A DNA stretch of 64,000 nt from Corynebacterium suedekumii (GCF_030252185.1 NZ_CP126970.1:1984001-2048000); one strand, 5' to 3'; positions 34,615-44,526 are shown, numbered from the stretch's first letter. The notes: generated by a model not told the origin, from the letters alone. Numbers and translations: made by a program.

Positions 34615-36222
34615 ATGATCCCGATGAGGCGACTGGTAGCTGCCCTGGCCGCGACGACGACACTGACCCTGGTGGCCGGGTGTTCGACCTCCCCCGACGG
34701 CGACGGCACCTCCGCCAACGGTTCCCAGGACGACGGCGGCGACCGCCTGGAGCTCGCCTCCTCCGAGGTCATCGCCGACGCCGACGGCACGGGCATCGAG
34801 ACCTCCCAGCGGATCTTCGAGGAGTCCGAGGCCGTCGTCGTCGCCGCCGACACCCCGGCAGATCAGGAACGGGCGGCGAACATCGCCGTCGCCGCCGGCG
34901 CCCCGATGCTCACCGTCACCGGGCCCGACGCCACCGCCATCGACGAGGAGATCGACCGCCTCGGTGCCGACACCGTGGTCACCGTCGGCGACACCGGCAC
35001 CGTCGCCGAGGGCAGCGAGACCATCGACGGCACCGCCCCGGCGGGCGAGGACGCCACAGCTGAGGAGACGACCGGCGAGGCGCCGGCAGAGGAGGCCGCA
35101 CCGGAGGCCCCGGTTGACGGGGCGGCTCCCGCGGTCGACGTCGCCGCCATCGCCGCGCTCGACGCCGAGTCCGCCGAGGGCCTCGACGAGCTCGACCACG
35201 CGGAGCACCCGCTGGCGATGCCGACGATGTTCGTCACCGACCAGACCTCCCCGGCCAGCGTCGCCACCGCCCGTGCCGCGGGTGCGGACGTCCAGCACCT
35301 CGCCGTCGCCGATCCGCGCCTGACCACCGAATCCATGCAGGCCGTCACCGACGGTGAGGTCCTCGCCCTCGGCGAGGCGTTCGGTGACCAGGAACGCTTC
35401 GACAAGGTCATCGACCTGGCCGACAACGGCGAACTGCCCGGCGGCGGCGGACTGCTCTTCCCGGGTCGACGCATGATCGCCTACTACGGCCACCCCTCCG
35501 GCGGTGCCCTCGGTGTCATGGGCGAGCAGCCCCCGGCCGAGGCCGTCGAGCGGGTCAAGGCACACATCGAGAACTACCAGCCGCTCGAGGAGCAGCCGGT
35601 CATCCCGGCCTTCGAGATCATCGTCACCGTCGCCTCGGAGTTCCCGGGTGAGGACGGCAAGTTCACCAACATCGGTGATCCGGCCGAGTTCGTCCCCTAC
35701 ATCGACGCGATCACCGAGGCCGGCGGCTACGCCTTCCTCGACCTGCAGCCGGGCCAGGCGTCCTTCCTCGAGCAGGCCCAGGTCTACGAGGAGCTGCTCA
35801 AGCGCCCCAACGTCGGCCTGGCACTGGACCCGGAGTGGAACCTCCAGCCCGGTGAGCAGCCGCTGCAGCGCGTCGGCCACGCCGAAGCCGCGGAGATCAA
35901 CGAGGTCGCCGACTGGCTCGCCGCCCTCGTCCGCGACAATGACCTGCCGCAGAAGGGCCTGATCGTCCACCAGTTCCAGATGCAGATGCTGCGTGACCGG
36001 GAGCAGATCAACACCTCGCATCCGGAGCTGTCCTTCATCCTCCACGCCGACGGACACGGTGTGCCCGGCCAGAAGCTGGAGACCTGGAACGCCGTGCGTG
36101 AGGGCCTGAGCCCGGACTGGCACATGGCGTGGAAGAACTTCATCGACGAGGACAACCCCACCTTCACCCCCGAGCAGACCTACGACGTCGAACCGCGACC
36201 CTGGTTCGTCTCCTACCAGTAG
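34615..36222 (+). CDS. Surface lipoprotein with cell-wall-binding-repeat-like region
   Basis: A 535-residue exported lipoprotein: basic start, hydrophobic core and lipobox LVAGC (Cys23). Residues 60-290 have repeated VVVAADTPADQERAANIAVA / GAPMLTVTG-type units resembling cell-wall-binding repeat 2, interrupted by an acidic Ala/Glu/Pro-rich linker (about 141-172). The C-terminal half (about 300-535) looks like a TIM-barrel domain, with IVTVASEFPGEDGKF, AFLDLQPGQASF and GLALDPEWNL carrying acidic residues that could be catalytic. TAAGGA precedes ATG 34615. Specific function unknown; perhaps a wall-associated hydrolase. Confidence 0.7.
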   Translation: MIPMRRLVAALAATTTLTLVAGCSTSPDGDGTSANGSQDDGGDRLELASSEVIADADGTGIETSQRIFEESEAVVVAADTPADQERAANIAVAAGAPMLTVTGPDATAIDEEIDRLGADTVVTVGDTGTVAEGSETIDGTAPAGEDATAEETTGEAPAEEAAPEAPVDGAAPAVDVAAIAALDAESAEGLDELDHAEHPLAMPTMFVTDQTSPASVATARAAGADVQHLAVADPRLTTESMQAVTDGEVLALGEAFGDQERFDKVIDLADNGELPGGGGLLFPGRRMIAYYGHPSGGALGVMGEQPPAEAVERVKAHIENYQPLEEQPVIPAFEIIVTVASEFPGEDGKFTNIGDPAEFVPYIDAITEAGGYAFLDLQPGQASFLEQAQVYEELLKRPNVGLALDPEWNLQPGEQPLQRVGHAEAAEINEVADWLAALVRDNDLPQKGLIVHQFQMQMLRDREQINTSHPELSFILHADGHGVPGQKLETWNAVREGLSPDWHMAWKNFIDEDNPTFTPEQTYDVEPRPWFVSYQ

Positions 36223-36272
36223 AGACGTCCCGGTAGCGTCTTCTCCACCGCGCCGTGCCCGTGCCGCCACGC

Positions 36273-36278
36273 TATCGT
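36273..36278 (+). promoter_or_regulatory. -10 element (TATCGT) of the DUF1345 gene
   Basis: TATCGT ends 6 nt before ATG 36285, supporting both the start and a leaderless mRNA. Confidence 0.45.
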
Positions 36279-36284
36279 GGCGAC

Positions 36285-36993
36285 ATGAGCACGGCGTACT
36301 CGTCGAACGACCCCACGCCCGGCACCGGCGGCGGGCACTCCCTGGATCCGGGGCTGACGCGACGTTACTGGTTGACTCTCTTCGGCGCGGCCGTCATCGC
36401 CCTGGCCGTGGGCGGGGTTCTCCTGGCCGCCGGGGTCGTGCCTCCGGAACGCACGGAGATGGTGGTGCACTACTACCTCATCACCTGGGTGTTGTTCTGC
36501 ATCGTCTTCCTCTACGCCAGCCTGCGGCACTGGGAGACGGTGGACATCCCGGCGCTCCCCGGCCGACAGTCCGGGGCGCAACTGGCGGGCCTGGCTCTCC
36601 GGGATCGGCAGCCCGGAGTCCTGGTCGCTGCAGTCCGGTGTGTTCTCGGCGATCATCGTCATCGCCGCGTCCCGTCTCACCGGGTTCCAGGACCATTTGT
36701 GGTTGCCGGTCCTCGGGCTGTTCACCGTCGCCGGGTCCTGGGGGTTGATGGTGGTGGCCTACGCCGAGGAGTACCTGCGCCTGCATCTGCAGGGCGAGGA
36801 TATGGACCTGCCCGGGGACGAGGGGGCGGTGGAGTTCGGCGACCTGCTGAGCATCTCCGTGGCGGTGTCCACGATGGTGGGCACCCGCACCACGTCCCGC
36901 CGGGTGCGCACCGCCGTGCGCTCGCACACGCTCGTGGCCTTCGCCTTCAACACCGTCATCGTCGCCATGACGGTGAGTCTGCTGTTCACCTGA
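36285..36993 (+). pseudogene. DUF1345-family membrane protein gene with a +1 frameshift
   Basis: The first ~97 codons from ATG 36285 encode two hydrophobic helices (LFGAAVIALAVGGVLLAAGV, ITWVLFCIVFLYASL), then the frame becomes non-hydrophobic. The +1-shifted frame continues the family from near 36577 (NWRAWLSGIGSPESW) through further helices to FGDLLSISVAVSTMVG and FAFNTVIVAMTVSLLF, the typical DUF1345 end, stopping at 36993. Removing one G from the GGGG at 36573-36576 would give one 235-residue protein. As written the product is split, so either the gene is broken or the base is an error. Confidence 0.75.
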
Positions 36994-37037
36994 TCCACTG
37001 CGGAGCGGAAAGCACCCCCTGAGCAGGTCAGCCCCAC

Positions 37038-37043
37038 TACGCT
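37038..37043 (+). promoter_or_regulatory. -10 element (TACGCT) of the cNMP/CBS/DUF294 gene
   Basis: TACGCT ends 6 nt before ATG 37050, in keeping with leaderless transcription. Confidence 0.45.
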
Positions 37044-37049
37044 GAAGCC

Positions 37050-38906
37050 ATGACGGTCGAACTAGACGAGGTCCGTGGATTCATCGCCGACCTGGAGCCT
37101 TTCACCCGCCTGCCCGAGTCCGAGCTGGACGTCCTGCCGGCCCAGATGAGCATGCAGTACGTCCGCCGCGGCGAGGACATCATCCTGCTCGGACAACCCA
37201 ACGACTTCCTCTACCTCATCCGCTCCGGCGCCGTGGACGTGCTCGGTGAGGACGGCCTGCTGCTGGACCGACGTGACGCGGGGCGCAGCTTCGGCTACTC
37301 CACGCTGGTGGGGGAGAACTCCTCCCGGTACACCATGACCGCGGTCGAGGACTCGCTGCTGCTCACCCTCCCGCGCGCGGACTTCCTCGCGCTGGTGGAG
37401 CGCAACCCGGACATCGAGCGTTTCTACTTCTCCCAGTCCCGCCGTATCCGCGCCGCCGCGGATGAACTGCGCGAGGACGCCTCCTCGGAGGTGCTGCGCA
37501 CCCAGCTGGCGGACTTCAAGATCAACGATCCGGCCTCGATCGGCCCGGAGGCCACCATCCGGCAGGCGGCCCAGCTGATGGAGGAACGCAAGGTCTCCTC
37601 TCTGCTCATCACCACCGACGGTGAGCTGGCCGGCATCGTCACCGACCGGGACCTGCGTGGCCGGGTCGTGGCGCAGGGGCTGGACATCTCACTGCCGGTC
37701 ACCGACATCATGACCGCCAACCCGCGGACCGTCACGTCTGACACCCTGGCCTTCGAGGCGATGCTGCTCATGGCGGAGATGCGGATCCACCACCTGCCCA
37801 TCGTCGACGGGGGACAGCTCACCGGCATCGTCACCACCGCCGACGTCATGCGCCTGCTCCGGCATGACCCGATCTACCTCACCGCCGATCTCTCGCGGCG
37901 CACGTCCCCGGAGGAGCTGAAGGACGCCTACTCGGAGGCCTCCGAGGTCGCCGCCCGGTTCATCGAGCGCGGTGCGAGTGCGGAGGAGACGGCCGGGATG
38001 ATGACCATCGCCGGTGACTCCCTGGCCCGCCGTCTGCTCACCCTCGGCGAGGAGAAGTTCGGCGCCCCGCCGGTGCCCTACGCCTTCGTCGTCGTCGGCT
38101 CGCAGGGCCGCCGGGAGATGGGCCTGGCCTCCGACCAGGACAACGCCCTGGTCCTGTCGGACGACTACGTCGATGCCGAGCACGGTGAGTACTTCGCGCA
38201 GCTGTCCGAGTTCGTGTGCCGGGGGCTGGACACCGCCGGTCAGGTGCTGTGTCCGGGTGACATGATGGCCATGAATCCGCAGTGGCGGATGACGCAGTCG
38301 CAGTGGGTGGACACCTTCCACACCTGGGTCACCGCGCCCGATCCAGACGCGCTGCTGCACGCCCAGACCTTCTTCGACTTCCGCCCCATCCACGGCGACA
38401 TCGAGCTGGGGGAGTCCGTCCACACGTCCGCCGTCGGCATGGCACGGGGCGCCCGTCGCATGCACGCCCACCTGGCGTCGCTGGCCGCCCGCCGCGAACC
38501 GCCGCTCGGATTCTTCCGTGGTCTGGTGGTCGACCGCTCCGGTGAGTACGCCAACACCCTCAACGTGAAGAAGGGCGGCACCGCCGGCATCGTCCAGATG
38601 GCGCGACTGTTCTCCCTCAACGCCGGCGTCACCGCCGTGGGTACCCGTCGTCGCCTCACCGACGCCGCCGCCGAGGGCGCCGTCTCCGAGAAGGGTGCCC
38701 TCGACCTGCTCGACGCCTTCGAGTACCTGCGCACCATCACCCTGCGGCACCAGGCCCAGCAGGTGCGGGAGAAGATCGTCCCCGACTACAACATCGACCC
38801 CAACCAGCTGTCCAAGATGGACCGCGAGCACCTGCGCGACAGCTTCCAGATCATCAAGAACATGCAGAACGCCCTGGCCACCAAGTACCCGGTGAGGAGC
38901 ATCTGA
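37050..38906 (+). CDS. cNMP-binding/CBS/DUF294 nucleotidyltransferase-like signalling protein
   Basis: A 618-residue cytoplasmic protein with four parts: a cyclic-nucleotide-binding-like domain (about 10-130), a CBS pair (155-275, with TDGELAGIVTDRDLRGRVVA and DGGQLTGIVTTADVMRLL), a DUF294 nucleotidyltransferase domain (GSQGRREMGLASDQDNALV around 352-370, holding the GS and D-x-D type residues), and a C-terminal helical domain. Such proteins are related to the uridylyltransferase/GlnD superfamily and are thought to sense nucleotides; no substrate is known. The stop overlaps the next start codon by one base, so it is coupled to the exonuclease gene. Confidence 0.9.
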   Translation: MTVELDEVRGFIADLEPFTRLPESELDVLPAQMSMQYVRRGEDIILLGQPNDFLYLIRSGAVDVLGEDGLLLDRRDAGRSFGYSTLVGENSSRYTMTAVEDSLLLTLPRADFLALVERNPDIERFYFSQSRRIRAAADELREDASSEVLRTQLADFKINDPASIGPEATIRQAAQLMEERKVSSLLITTDGELAGIVTDRDLRGRVVAQGLDISLPVTDIMTANPRTVTSDTLAFEAMLLMAEMRIHHLPIVDGGQLTGIVTTADVMRLLRHDPIYLTADLSRRTSPEELKDAYSEASEVAARFIERGASAEETAGMMTIAGDSLARRLLTLGEEKFGAPPVPYAFVVVGSQGRREMGLASDQDNALVLSDDYVDAEHGEYFAQLSEFVCRGLDTAGQVLCPGDMMAMNPQWRMTQSQWVDTFHTWVTAPDPDALLHAQTFFDFRPIHGDIELGESVHTSAVGMARGARRMHAHLASLAARREPPLGFFRGLVVDRSGEYANTLNVKKGGTAGIVQMARLFSLNAGVTAVGTRRRLTDAAAEGAVSEKGALDLLDAFEYLRTITLRHQAQQVREKIVPDYNIDPNQLSKMDREHLRDSFQIIKNMQNALATKYPVRSI

Positions 38907-39562
38907 TGTGGCCGTTCCGCCAGGACCCGGCCAGGAAGGCCACCGGCCCGCTCCAGGAGTTCTACCTCGTCGACCCGCCCCACGAGCGGACCCCGATCGA
39001 CGAGCTGTCCCTGCTCGCCGTCGACGTGGAGACCACCGGGCTGAAGCCGGACAAGCATGACCTGGTCTCCATCGGCTGGGTACCGGTCAACGGCCGCTCG
39101 ATCGACCTGTCCGGCGCCGGGTACGTGGTGCTGCGTGGCACCGAGGGTTTCTCGGTCGGGTCGTCGGCCACGATCCATCACCTGACCGACGACGAGATCG
39201 CCGCCGGAGTGCCGGCGGAGGAGGCCCTCGCGCAGTTCCTCCGGGCTCTGGAGGGCCGGGCCCTGCTCGCGCACTTCGCCGCGATGGAGACCGGGTTTCT
39301 CTCCGCGGGAATGCGTCGCCATTTCGGTGCCCCGCTGGAGGTGCCGGTGGTGGACACGTTCGGCATCGAACGCCGTCACATGGAACGCATGGGCACCTAT
39401 CCCCGGGGTGAGGACCTGCGACTGGCCCGGGTCCGGCACCGCTACGGGCTGCCCGCCTACGGCAACCACAACGCCCTGACCGATGCGCTCGCCTGTGCCG
39501 AGATCTACCTCGCCCACCGGGCGCTGCTGCCGGGGACGGTGTTGAAGGATCTCATCGAGTGA
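38906..39562 (+). CDS. DEDDh 3'-5' exonuclease (DNA polymerase III epsilon-like)
   Basis: A 218-residue exonuclease with all three motifs: ExoI LLAVDVETTGLK (DxE), ExoII AHFAAMETGFL, and ExoIII HNALTDALACAE (H-x4-D). It lacks the extra helicase or GIY-YIG domains of other relatives. ATG 38906 shares a base with the upstream stop codon, and the DUF294 partner suggests a joint regulatory or nucleic-acid-processing role, as commonly seen for this pair. Confidence 0.9.
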   Translation: MWPFRQDPARKATGPLQEFYLVDPPHERTPIDELSLLAVDVETTGLKPDKHDLVSIGWVPVNGRSIDLSGAGYVVLRGTEGFSVGSSATIHHLTDDEIAAGVPAEEALAQFLRALEGRALLAHFAAMETGFLSAGMRRHFGAPLEVPVVDTFGIERRHMERMGTYPRGEDLRLARVRHRYGLPAYGNHNALTDALACAEIYLAHRALLPGTVLKDLIE

Positions 39563-39579
39563 CCGGTCCCGCCCGGTAG

Positions 39580-39585
39580 TAGGGT
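39580..39585 (+). promoter_or_regulatory. -10 element (TAGGGT) of odx
   Basis: TAGGGT ends 7 nt before ATG 39593, consistent with leaderless odx mRNA. Confidence 0.5.
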
Positions 39586-39592
39586 GTCAGCC

Positions 39593-40393
39593 ATGCGCTT
39601 TGGAAGAATTGCCCACCCGGATGGAATGTGTTTCGCCGTCATCGACGGAACCGATGAGAATGCCCTTGTTGCCAAGGAGGTGGAGGGGACCCCGTTCACG
39701 GAGCCGAACTACACCGGCCGTGAGTGGCCGCTGGCGGATGTGAAGCTGCTCGCCCCGATGCTGCCGAGCAAGGTCGTGGCCATCGGCCGCAACTACGCCG
39801 ACCACGTCGCCGAGGTGTTCAAGGAGTCCGCTGAGCACCTGCCGCCGACGCTGTTCCTCAAGCCGCCGACAGCCGTCGTCGGCCCGGAGGCACCGATCCG
39901 GATCCCGGAGTTTGCCACCAAGGTCGAGTTCGAGGGTGAGCTGGCCGTCGTCGTGGGCAAGCCCTGCAAGAATGTCAAGGCTGCAGACTGGAAGTCTGTG
40001 GTCCTCGGCTACACCATCGTCAACGACGTCTCCTCCCGTGACCTGCAGTTCGCCGACGGCCAGTGGGCGCGTGCCAAGGGCATCGACACCTTCTGCCCGC
40101 TCGGTCCCTGGATCGAGACGGACATCGAGTCCATCGACATCGACGAGCTGCCCATCCAGGCCCGCCTCACCCACGACGGGGAGACCAGCCTCAAGCAGGA
40201 CTCCAACTCGAACCAGATGATCATGAAGATGGGCGAGATCATCGAATTCATCACCGCCTCCATGACCCTGCTGCCGGGCGATGTCATCTGCACCGGTTCC
40301 CCGGCGGGCACCGAGGCCATGGTGCCGGGCGACTACATCGAGATCGAGATCCCCGGTATTGGCAAGCTCGGCAACCCGATCGCCCGCGCGTAG
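39593..40393 (+). CDS. odx: Fumarylacetoacetate-hydrolase-family oxaloacetate decarboxylase/acylpyruvase
   Basis: A 266-residue FAH-family enzyme with the metal-binding pattern EFEGELAVVVGK (E-x-E), LGYTIVNDVSSRDLQ (Asp ligand), and the conserved ending GDVICTGSPAGTEAMVPGDYIEIEI. Its place between a DnaQ-like exonuclease and gltX is the one I remember for C. glutamicum cg1458, characterised as soluble oxaloacetate decarboxylase Odx. It should therefore convert oxaloacetate to pyruvate and CO2, Mn/Mg-dependent. Followed after 2 nt by a methyltransferase gene. Confidence 0.88.
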   Translation: MRFGRIAHPDGMCFAVIDGTDENALVAKEVEGTPFTEPNYTGREWPLADVKLLAPMLPSKVVAIGRNYADHVAEVFKESAEHLPPTLFLKPPTAVVGPEAPIRIPEFATKVEFEGELAVVVGKPCKNVKAADWKSVVLGYTIVNDVSSRDLQFADGQWARAKGIDTFCPLGPWIETDIESIDIDELPIQARLTHDGETSLKQDSNSNQMIMKMGEIIEFITASMTLLPGDVICTGSPAGTEAMVPGDYIEIEIPGIGKLGNPIARA

Positions 40394-40395
40394 CC

Positions 40396-40989
40396 ATGCA
40401 TGACCACGGCCGGCCCGAACCGGATGATGTCGAGCGCTTCTACGCCGACGGCCCCCGCTGGTCCGGCCTGCCCAATGAGGCTCTGGTCCATGAGGCCGGC
40501 CGCCTGACCCCGGGCCGCGCCCTGGACATCGGGTGCGGCGAGGGCGCGGACGCCGTGTGGCTCGCCGAGCAGGGCTGGGAGGTCACCGCCATTGATCCCG
40601 TCGCCGCGGCCCTGGAGCGTGCCCGCACGCTTGCCGACGCCCACGGGGTCACCCACCGCATCACCTTCCGGCAACAGGACCTCACCGGATTCCTGGACTC
40701 GGCTCTCGGCACCTTCGACCTGGTGGCCGGCAGCTACGTCCCCCTTCCGGAGGACAGGGACCTGGCCACCGGCATCTGCCGACTCGTCGGGCCCGGCGGG
40801 GCACTGGTGTGGATCCACCATCTCTTCGACATCCGCGAGGAACGCATGATCCTCGACCCCGGATACCTCGAGCCCTTCGCCGTGGCGGAGTTCGGCGGGT
40901 CGATGACCTATCCCGCCGAGCGTAACGTCACCTCCGGGGCAGGGGCCCACCACCACATGGATGTCGTCCTGCGGGCCACCCGCTTCTGA
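40396..40989 (+). CDS. Class I SAM-dependent methyltransferase
   Basis: A 197-residue methyltransferase with motif I ALDIGCGEGADAVWLAEQG, the acidic VTAIDPVAAALERA, and GTFDLVAGSYVPLP. TehB-like or thiol methyltransferase-like by general appearance; no substrate can be inferred. The start ATG lies 2 nt after odx, so it is cotranscribed. It ends 4 nt from the convergent isochorismate synthase remnant. Confidence 0.85.
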   Translation: MHDHGRPEPDDVERFYADGPRWSGLPNEALVHEAGRLTPGRALDIGCGEGADAVWLAEQGWEVTAIDPVAAALERARTLADAHGVTHRITFRQQDLTGFLDSALGTFDLVAGSYVPLPEDRDLATGICRLVGPGGALVWIHHLFDIREERMILDPGYLEPFAVAEFGGSMTYPAERNVTSGAGAHHHMDVVLRATRF

Positions 40990-40993
40990 GCGG

Positions 40994-42105
40994 TCACAGC
41001 CCCAGGGAGCGCAGGATGGTCTGCAGCTTGGCGGTGGTCTCCGCGAGTTCCTCCTCGGGGTCGGAGTCGGCGACGATGCCGCCGCCGGCCCAGGCGCGGG
41101 CGGTGCGGCCGTCGCCGGCCACCTCGGCGCAGCGGATGGCGACCATGTACTCGCCGTCGCCGGCGGAGTCGCACCAGCCGACCGCGCCGGCGTAGAAGCT
41201 GCGGTCGGATTCGGCGGTCTCAATGAGCGCCTCGGCCGCGTCGGTGGGGGTGCCGCAGATCGCCGGGGTGGGGTGCACGTGCAGCGCGAGTTCCAGGGCG
41301 GTGAGCCCGGGGTAGCGCAGCGTGCCGACGATCGGGGTGGCCAGATGCCACATCTCGTTCGTCTTCGTCAGCTCCGGGGTCTCCGCGATGTCCAGGCGGG
41401 TGCAGAACGGCGTGAGCACCCGGCGCAGGTGGTCGACCACGTAGGCGTGTTCCGCGTGGTTCTTCGCCGAGGACGCCAACCGCTTGCCGACGCCCGCGTC
41501 GATCACCGGATCTGCCTCCTCGCCGCCGAACCCGCGAGGGGATAGGCCGACACCGTCGACCCCTGCCGTTTGATCAGGACCTCCGGGGAGGAGCCGACGA
41601 GCATGTGCCCCGGCTTACCGGCCGGAGTGAGGTCGGCGATGAAACCGTCCCGGTTGACGGAGTTGTCGATGAGCCGGGCGGCGACGAGCAGCGGGTCCAC
41701 CGGTGGGTCGAAACTGATGTCCACCGCGCGGGCCAGCACGACCTTCTCCAGCTTGGAGGCCCGAATCGTGCCCACGGCGGCCTCCACGCGGCGCAGGTGC
41801 TCCTCCGGTTCGGGGTCCACCCCGGCCAGAGTGGCGTGCAGCACCGAGCCGGGCCCCTGCCGGTAGTAGGAGTGCGGCTCCAGCGGGCCGTCCTCCCGGA
41901 TGATGTTCTCCGGGACGGTGAGCGCCGCAGGCGCGGAACGGTCGAACGGTAAGGCGCCGACGACGATGGGGACGCGGGCGTCGACAAGCGCCGCAATCGC
42001 CTCCTGTGGGTCGGTGAAGGACTCCACACTGCCCTGGGTACGCACCGAACCGTGCGCGCGGGACAGGAGGAAGTCCGGCGCGGTGACAGGTCGGTGGGCA
42101 CACAT
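40994..42105 (-). pseudogene. Isochorismate synthase gene with a frameshift
   Basis: Two adjacent frames together make one isochorismate synthase (EntC/MenF/DhbC family). The first, from ATG 42105, ends HMLVGSSPEVLIKRQGSTVSAYPLAGSA and stops at 41503; the second continues ADPVIDAGVGKRLASSAKNHAEHAYVVDHLRRVL to 40994 with WHLATPIVG, VHPTPAICGTPTDAA and FYAGAVGW, all family motifs. A one-base loss near 41507-41530 would explain this. The second frame has a GTG overlapping the first stop in a GTGA, so coupled translation of two fragments is formally possible. A TAGACT 8 nt before ATG 42105 supports that start. If intact it would feed menaquinone or siderophore synthesis. Confidence 0.75.
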
Positions 42106-42113
42106 GGAGAAAC

Positions 42114-42119
42114 AGTCTA
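42114..42119 (-). promoter_or_regulatory. -10 element (TAGACT) of the isochorismate synthase gene
   Basis: On the minus strand TAGACT ends 8 nt before ATG 42105. It lies in a short divergent region shared with the esterase gene, whose own TACACT (42158-42163) ends 6 nt before GTG 42170. Confidence 0.45.
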
Positions 42120-42169
42120 GACCCGCCGAACCCGGGACGGTCACTGCGGTGCGGGACTACACTCACGAT

Positions 42170-43006
42170 GTGCCCAAGAAACTGGCCGCGCTGATCGCGG
42201 CAACCCTGATCAGCCTCGGCCTGACGGCCCCGGTCACCGCCCACGCCCAGCTGTCCTCCTCCGGTTCCTCCTCGGGCTCGTCCACAGGGTCGGCGCCGTC
42301 GCGGCCCATGCCGCTGCAGGTGGGGGAGCGCGACGCCCTGGTCACCCTGCCCGCCAACTACGACCCGACCCGCGCCTACCCGGTGCTCCTCGCCTTCGGC
42401 GGCTGGAACGTCAGCCCCGAGTCGCTCGCCGCCGACCACGGGCGCGAGCTCGGTCGGGACGCCATCGTCGCCTACGGTCGCGGTGTGGGCGACGCCTGGG
42501 CGGGCGCGCCCTATGCGGCGACCAGCATCACCGAGGACGTCGCCTACGCCCGGATGATCGTCGACGCCCTCGACGCGCAGTACGCCATCGACCGCAGCAG
42601 CGTCCACGCCCTCGGCCACTCCAACGGCGGCGCCTTCACCCTCGTACTGGCCTGCCACGCCCCCGATCTGGTCAACGGCGTGGTGAGCATCGCCGGCATG
42701 TTCTACGACCCCGTCGACGCCGGCTGCCTCGCCGCCGGGGAGCCGGTCCTGTTCCTCCACGGCGCCAACGACGGCATCGCCGCCCCTGCCGGCGGCATCC
42801 GCAACGGCGCCCACTTCCTGCCCCTGGAGACCGTCGTGGGCAACTGGGCCCAGCGCAACAGCTGCGACTCCCAACAGGTCGTCGGCGAACGCCACACCTA
42901 CCTCGGCTGCACCGCCGCCACCGAGTTGATCTACTCGCCTTACTCCGGCTACGGCTGGCCCGGACACACCACCCGCACCGCCTGGGATTTCCTCTCCCGC
43001 CTCTGA
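42170..43006 (+). CDS. Secreted alpha/beta-hydrolase (PHB depolymerase/LpqC-type esterase)
   Basis: A 278-residue exported hydrolase. GTG 42170 gives a signal peptide ([16 protein letters not shown], cleavage probably near AHAQ at 23-26) and a short Ser/Gly-rich linker. The alpha/beta-hydrolase core shows [10 protein letters not shown], the nucleophile elbow ALGHSNGG, and a C-terminal His in [12 protein letters not shown]. The pattern matches the esterase-PHB/feruloyl-esterase-like group. A leaderless promoter supports the GTG start. Substrate unknown. Confidence 0.85.
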   Translation: MPKKLAALIAATLISLGLTAPVTAHAQLSSSGSSSGSSTGSAPSRPMPLQVGERDALVTLPANYDPTRAYPVLLAFGGWNVSPESLAADHGRELGRDAIVAYGRGVGDAWAGAPYAATSITEDVAYARMIVDALDAQYAIDRSSVHALGHSNGGAFTLVLACHAPDLVNGVVSIAGMFYDPVDAGCLAAGEPVLFLHGANDGIAAPAGGIRNGAHFLPLETVVGNWAQRNSCDSQQVVGERHTYLGCTAATELIYSPYSGYGWPGHTTRTAWDFLSRL

Positions 43007-43031
43007 GTCCGGGGAGTCGGGACCCGACCAG

Positions 43032-43037
43032 TAACAT
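43032..43037 (+). promoter_or_regulatory. -10 element (TAACAT) of gltX
   Basis: TAACAT ends 7 nt before ATG 43045, so the start at 43045 (MTDVRVRF) is preferred to ATG 43036, which would overlap the -10. Confidence 0.5.
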
Positions 43038-43044
43038 GACGGGC

Positions 43045-44526
43045 ATGACTGACGTTCGAGTACGTTTCTGCCCGTCGCCCACCGGAACCCCGCACGTGGG
43101 ACTCGTGCGCACCGCCCTGTTCAACTGGGCGTACGCCCGCCACACCGGCGGCACCATGGTCTTCCGCATTGAGGACACCGACGCCGCCCGCGACTCCGAG
43201 GAGTCCTACCAGGCCATCATCGACGGCCTCACCTGGCTCGGCATCACCTGGGACGAGGGCGTGGAGACCGGCGGCCCGCACGAGCCCTACCGCCAGTCCC
43301 AGCGCATGGACATCTACAAAGATGTCTTGAACAAGCTCATCGACGCCGGCGAGGTCTACCCCGCCTACTCCACCGCCGAGGAGGTGGAGGAGCGCCACAA
43401 GGCCGCCGGCCGCGACCCCAAACTCGGCTACGACAACTTCGACCGCGACCTCACCGACGAGCAGATCGCCGCCTTCGAGGCCGAGGGCCGCAAGCCCGTC
43501 TGGCGCCTGCGCATGCCCGAGCAGGACTGGAAGTGGAACGACCTGGTCCGCGGCGAGGTGGAGTTCAAGGCCGCCACCCAGCCCGACTTCGTCGTCGCCC
43601 GCTCCAACGGCGCCCCCCTGTACACCCTGGTCAATCCGGTGGATGACGCCCTCATGCGCATCACCCACGTCCTGCGCGGAGAGGACCTCCTGCCCTCCAC
43701 CCCGCGCCAGCTCGCCCTCTACGAGGCCCTCCAGCGCATCGGCGTCGCCGAGTTCACCCCCGAGTTCGGCCACCTGCCGTTCGTCATGGGGGAGGGCAAC
43801 AAGAAGCTGTCCAAGCGTGACCCGCAGTCCAACCTGTTCAACCACCGTGAGAACGGCATCATCCCCGAGGGCATGCTCAACTACCTCGCGCTGCTCGGCT
43901 GGTCCCTGTCCGCCGACCGCGACATCTTCACCGTCGACGAGCTGGTGGCCAACTTCGACGTGGCCGACGTCCTGGGCAACCCGGCCCGCTTCGACCAGAA
44001 GAAGCTCGAGGCCATCAACGCCGACCACATCCGCCTGCTGCCGGCCGGTGAGTTCGAGCAGCGCCTGCGCGACTACCTCAGCGAGTACACCGACTTCCCG
44101 GCCGACTACCCGGCGGACAAGTTCCAGGTGGCGGCCGATCTGGTGCAGACCCGCATCAAGGTGCTGTCCGACGCCTACGGCCTGCTGAAGTTCCTGGTGA
44201 CCCCGGACGCCGAGCTCACCCTCGACGACAAGGCGGCACGCAAGAACCTCAAGGAGGACGCCGTGCAGCCGCTCGACGCCGGTATCGCCGCCCTGGAGGA
44301 CGTCACCGAGTGGACGACCCCGGAGATCGAGGCCGCGTTGACCAAGGCCCTCATCGAGGACCTGGAGCTCAAGCCCCGCAAGGCCTACGGCGCCCTGCGC
44401 GTGGCCGTCTCCGGCGAGGCGGTCTCCCCGCCGCTGTTCGAGTCCATGGAGCTGCTGGGCCGGGAGTCCACGCTCGCGCGCCTGCGGGCAGCACGCGCCG
44501 TCACCCCGTATCAGTCGGCGGAGTAG
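43045..44526 (+). CDS. gltX: Glutamyl-tRNA synthetase
   Basis: A 493-residue class I synthetase that charges tRNA-Glu, and by inference tRNA-Gln, whose product is then corrected by GatCAB, of which gatB lies at 884. The HIGH-type motif is [22 protein letters not shown] (HVGL) and the KMSKS-type motif is [10 protein letters not shown]. The C-terminal anticodon-binding domain is complete. Three tRNA genes for Gln and Glu lie just downstream. The 3' end overlaps the convergent regulator gene by 16 nt. Confidence 0.97.
   Translation: MTDVRVRFCPSPTGTPHVGLVRTALFNWAYARHTGGTMVFRIEDTDAARDSEESYQAIIDGLTWLGITWDEGVETGGPHEPYRQSQRMDIYKDVLNKLIDAGEVYPAYSTAEEVEERHKAAGRDPKLGYDNFDRDLTDEQIAAFEAEGRKPVWRLRMPEQDWKWNDLVRGEVEFKAATQPDFVVARSNGAPLYTLVNPVDDALMRITHVLRGEDLLPSTPRQLALYEALQRIGVAEFTPEFGHLPFVMGEGNKKLSKRDPQSNLFNHRENGIIPEGMLNYLALLGWSLSADRDIFTVDELVANFDVADVLGNPARFDQKKLEAINADHIRLLPAGEFEQRLRDYLSEYTDFPADYPADKFQVAADLVQTRIKVLSDAYGLLKFLVTPDAELTLDDKAARKNLKEDAVQPLDAGIAALEDVTEWTTPEIEAALTKALIEDLELKPRKAYGALRVAVSGEAVSPPLFESMELLGRESTLARLRAARAVTPYQSAE

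Noticed and set aside
34261..36270. 669-codon minus-strand frame antisense to leuB and the lipoprotein gene
   Set aside because: No domain, biased composition, and both sense genes are well supported.
41503..41530. Programmed ribosomal frameshift in the isochorismate synthase gene
   Set aside because: No X-XXY-YYZ slippery heptamer or following pseudoknot is visible, so a simple indel is more likely.
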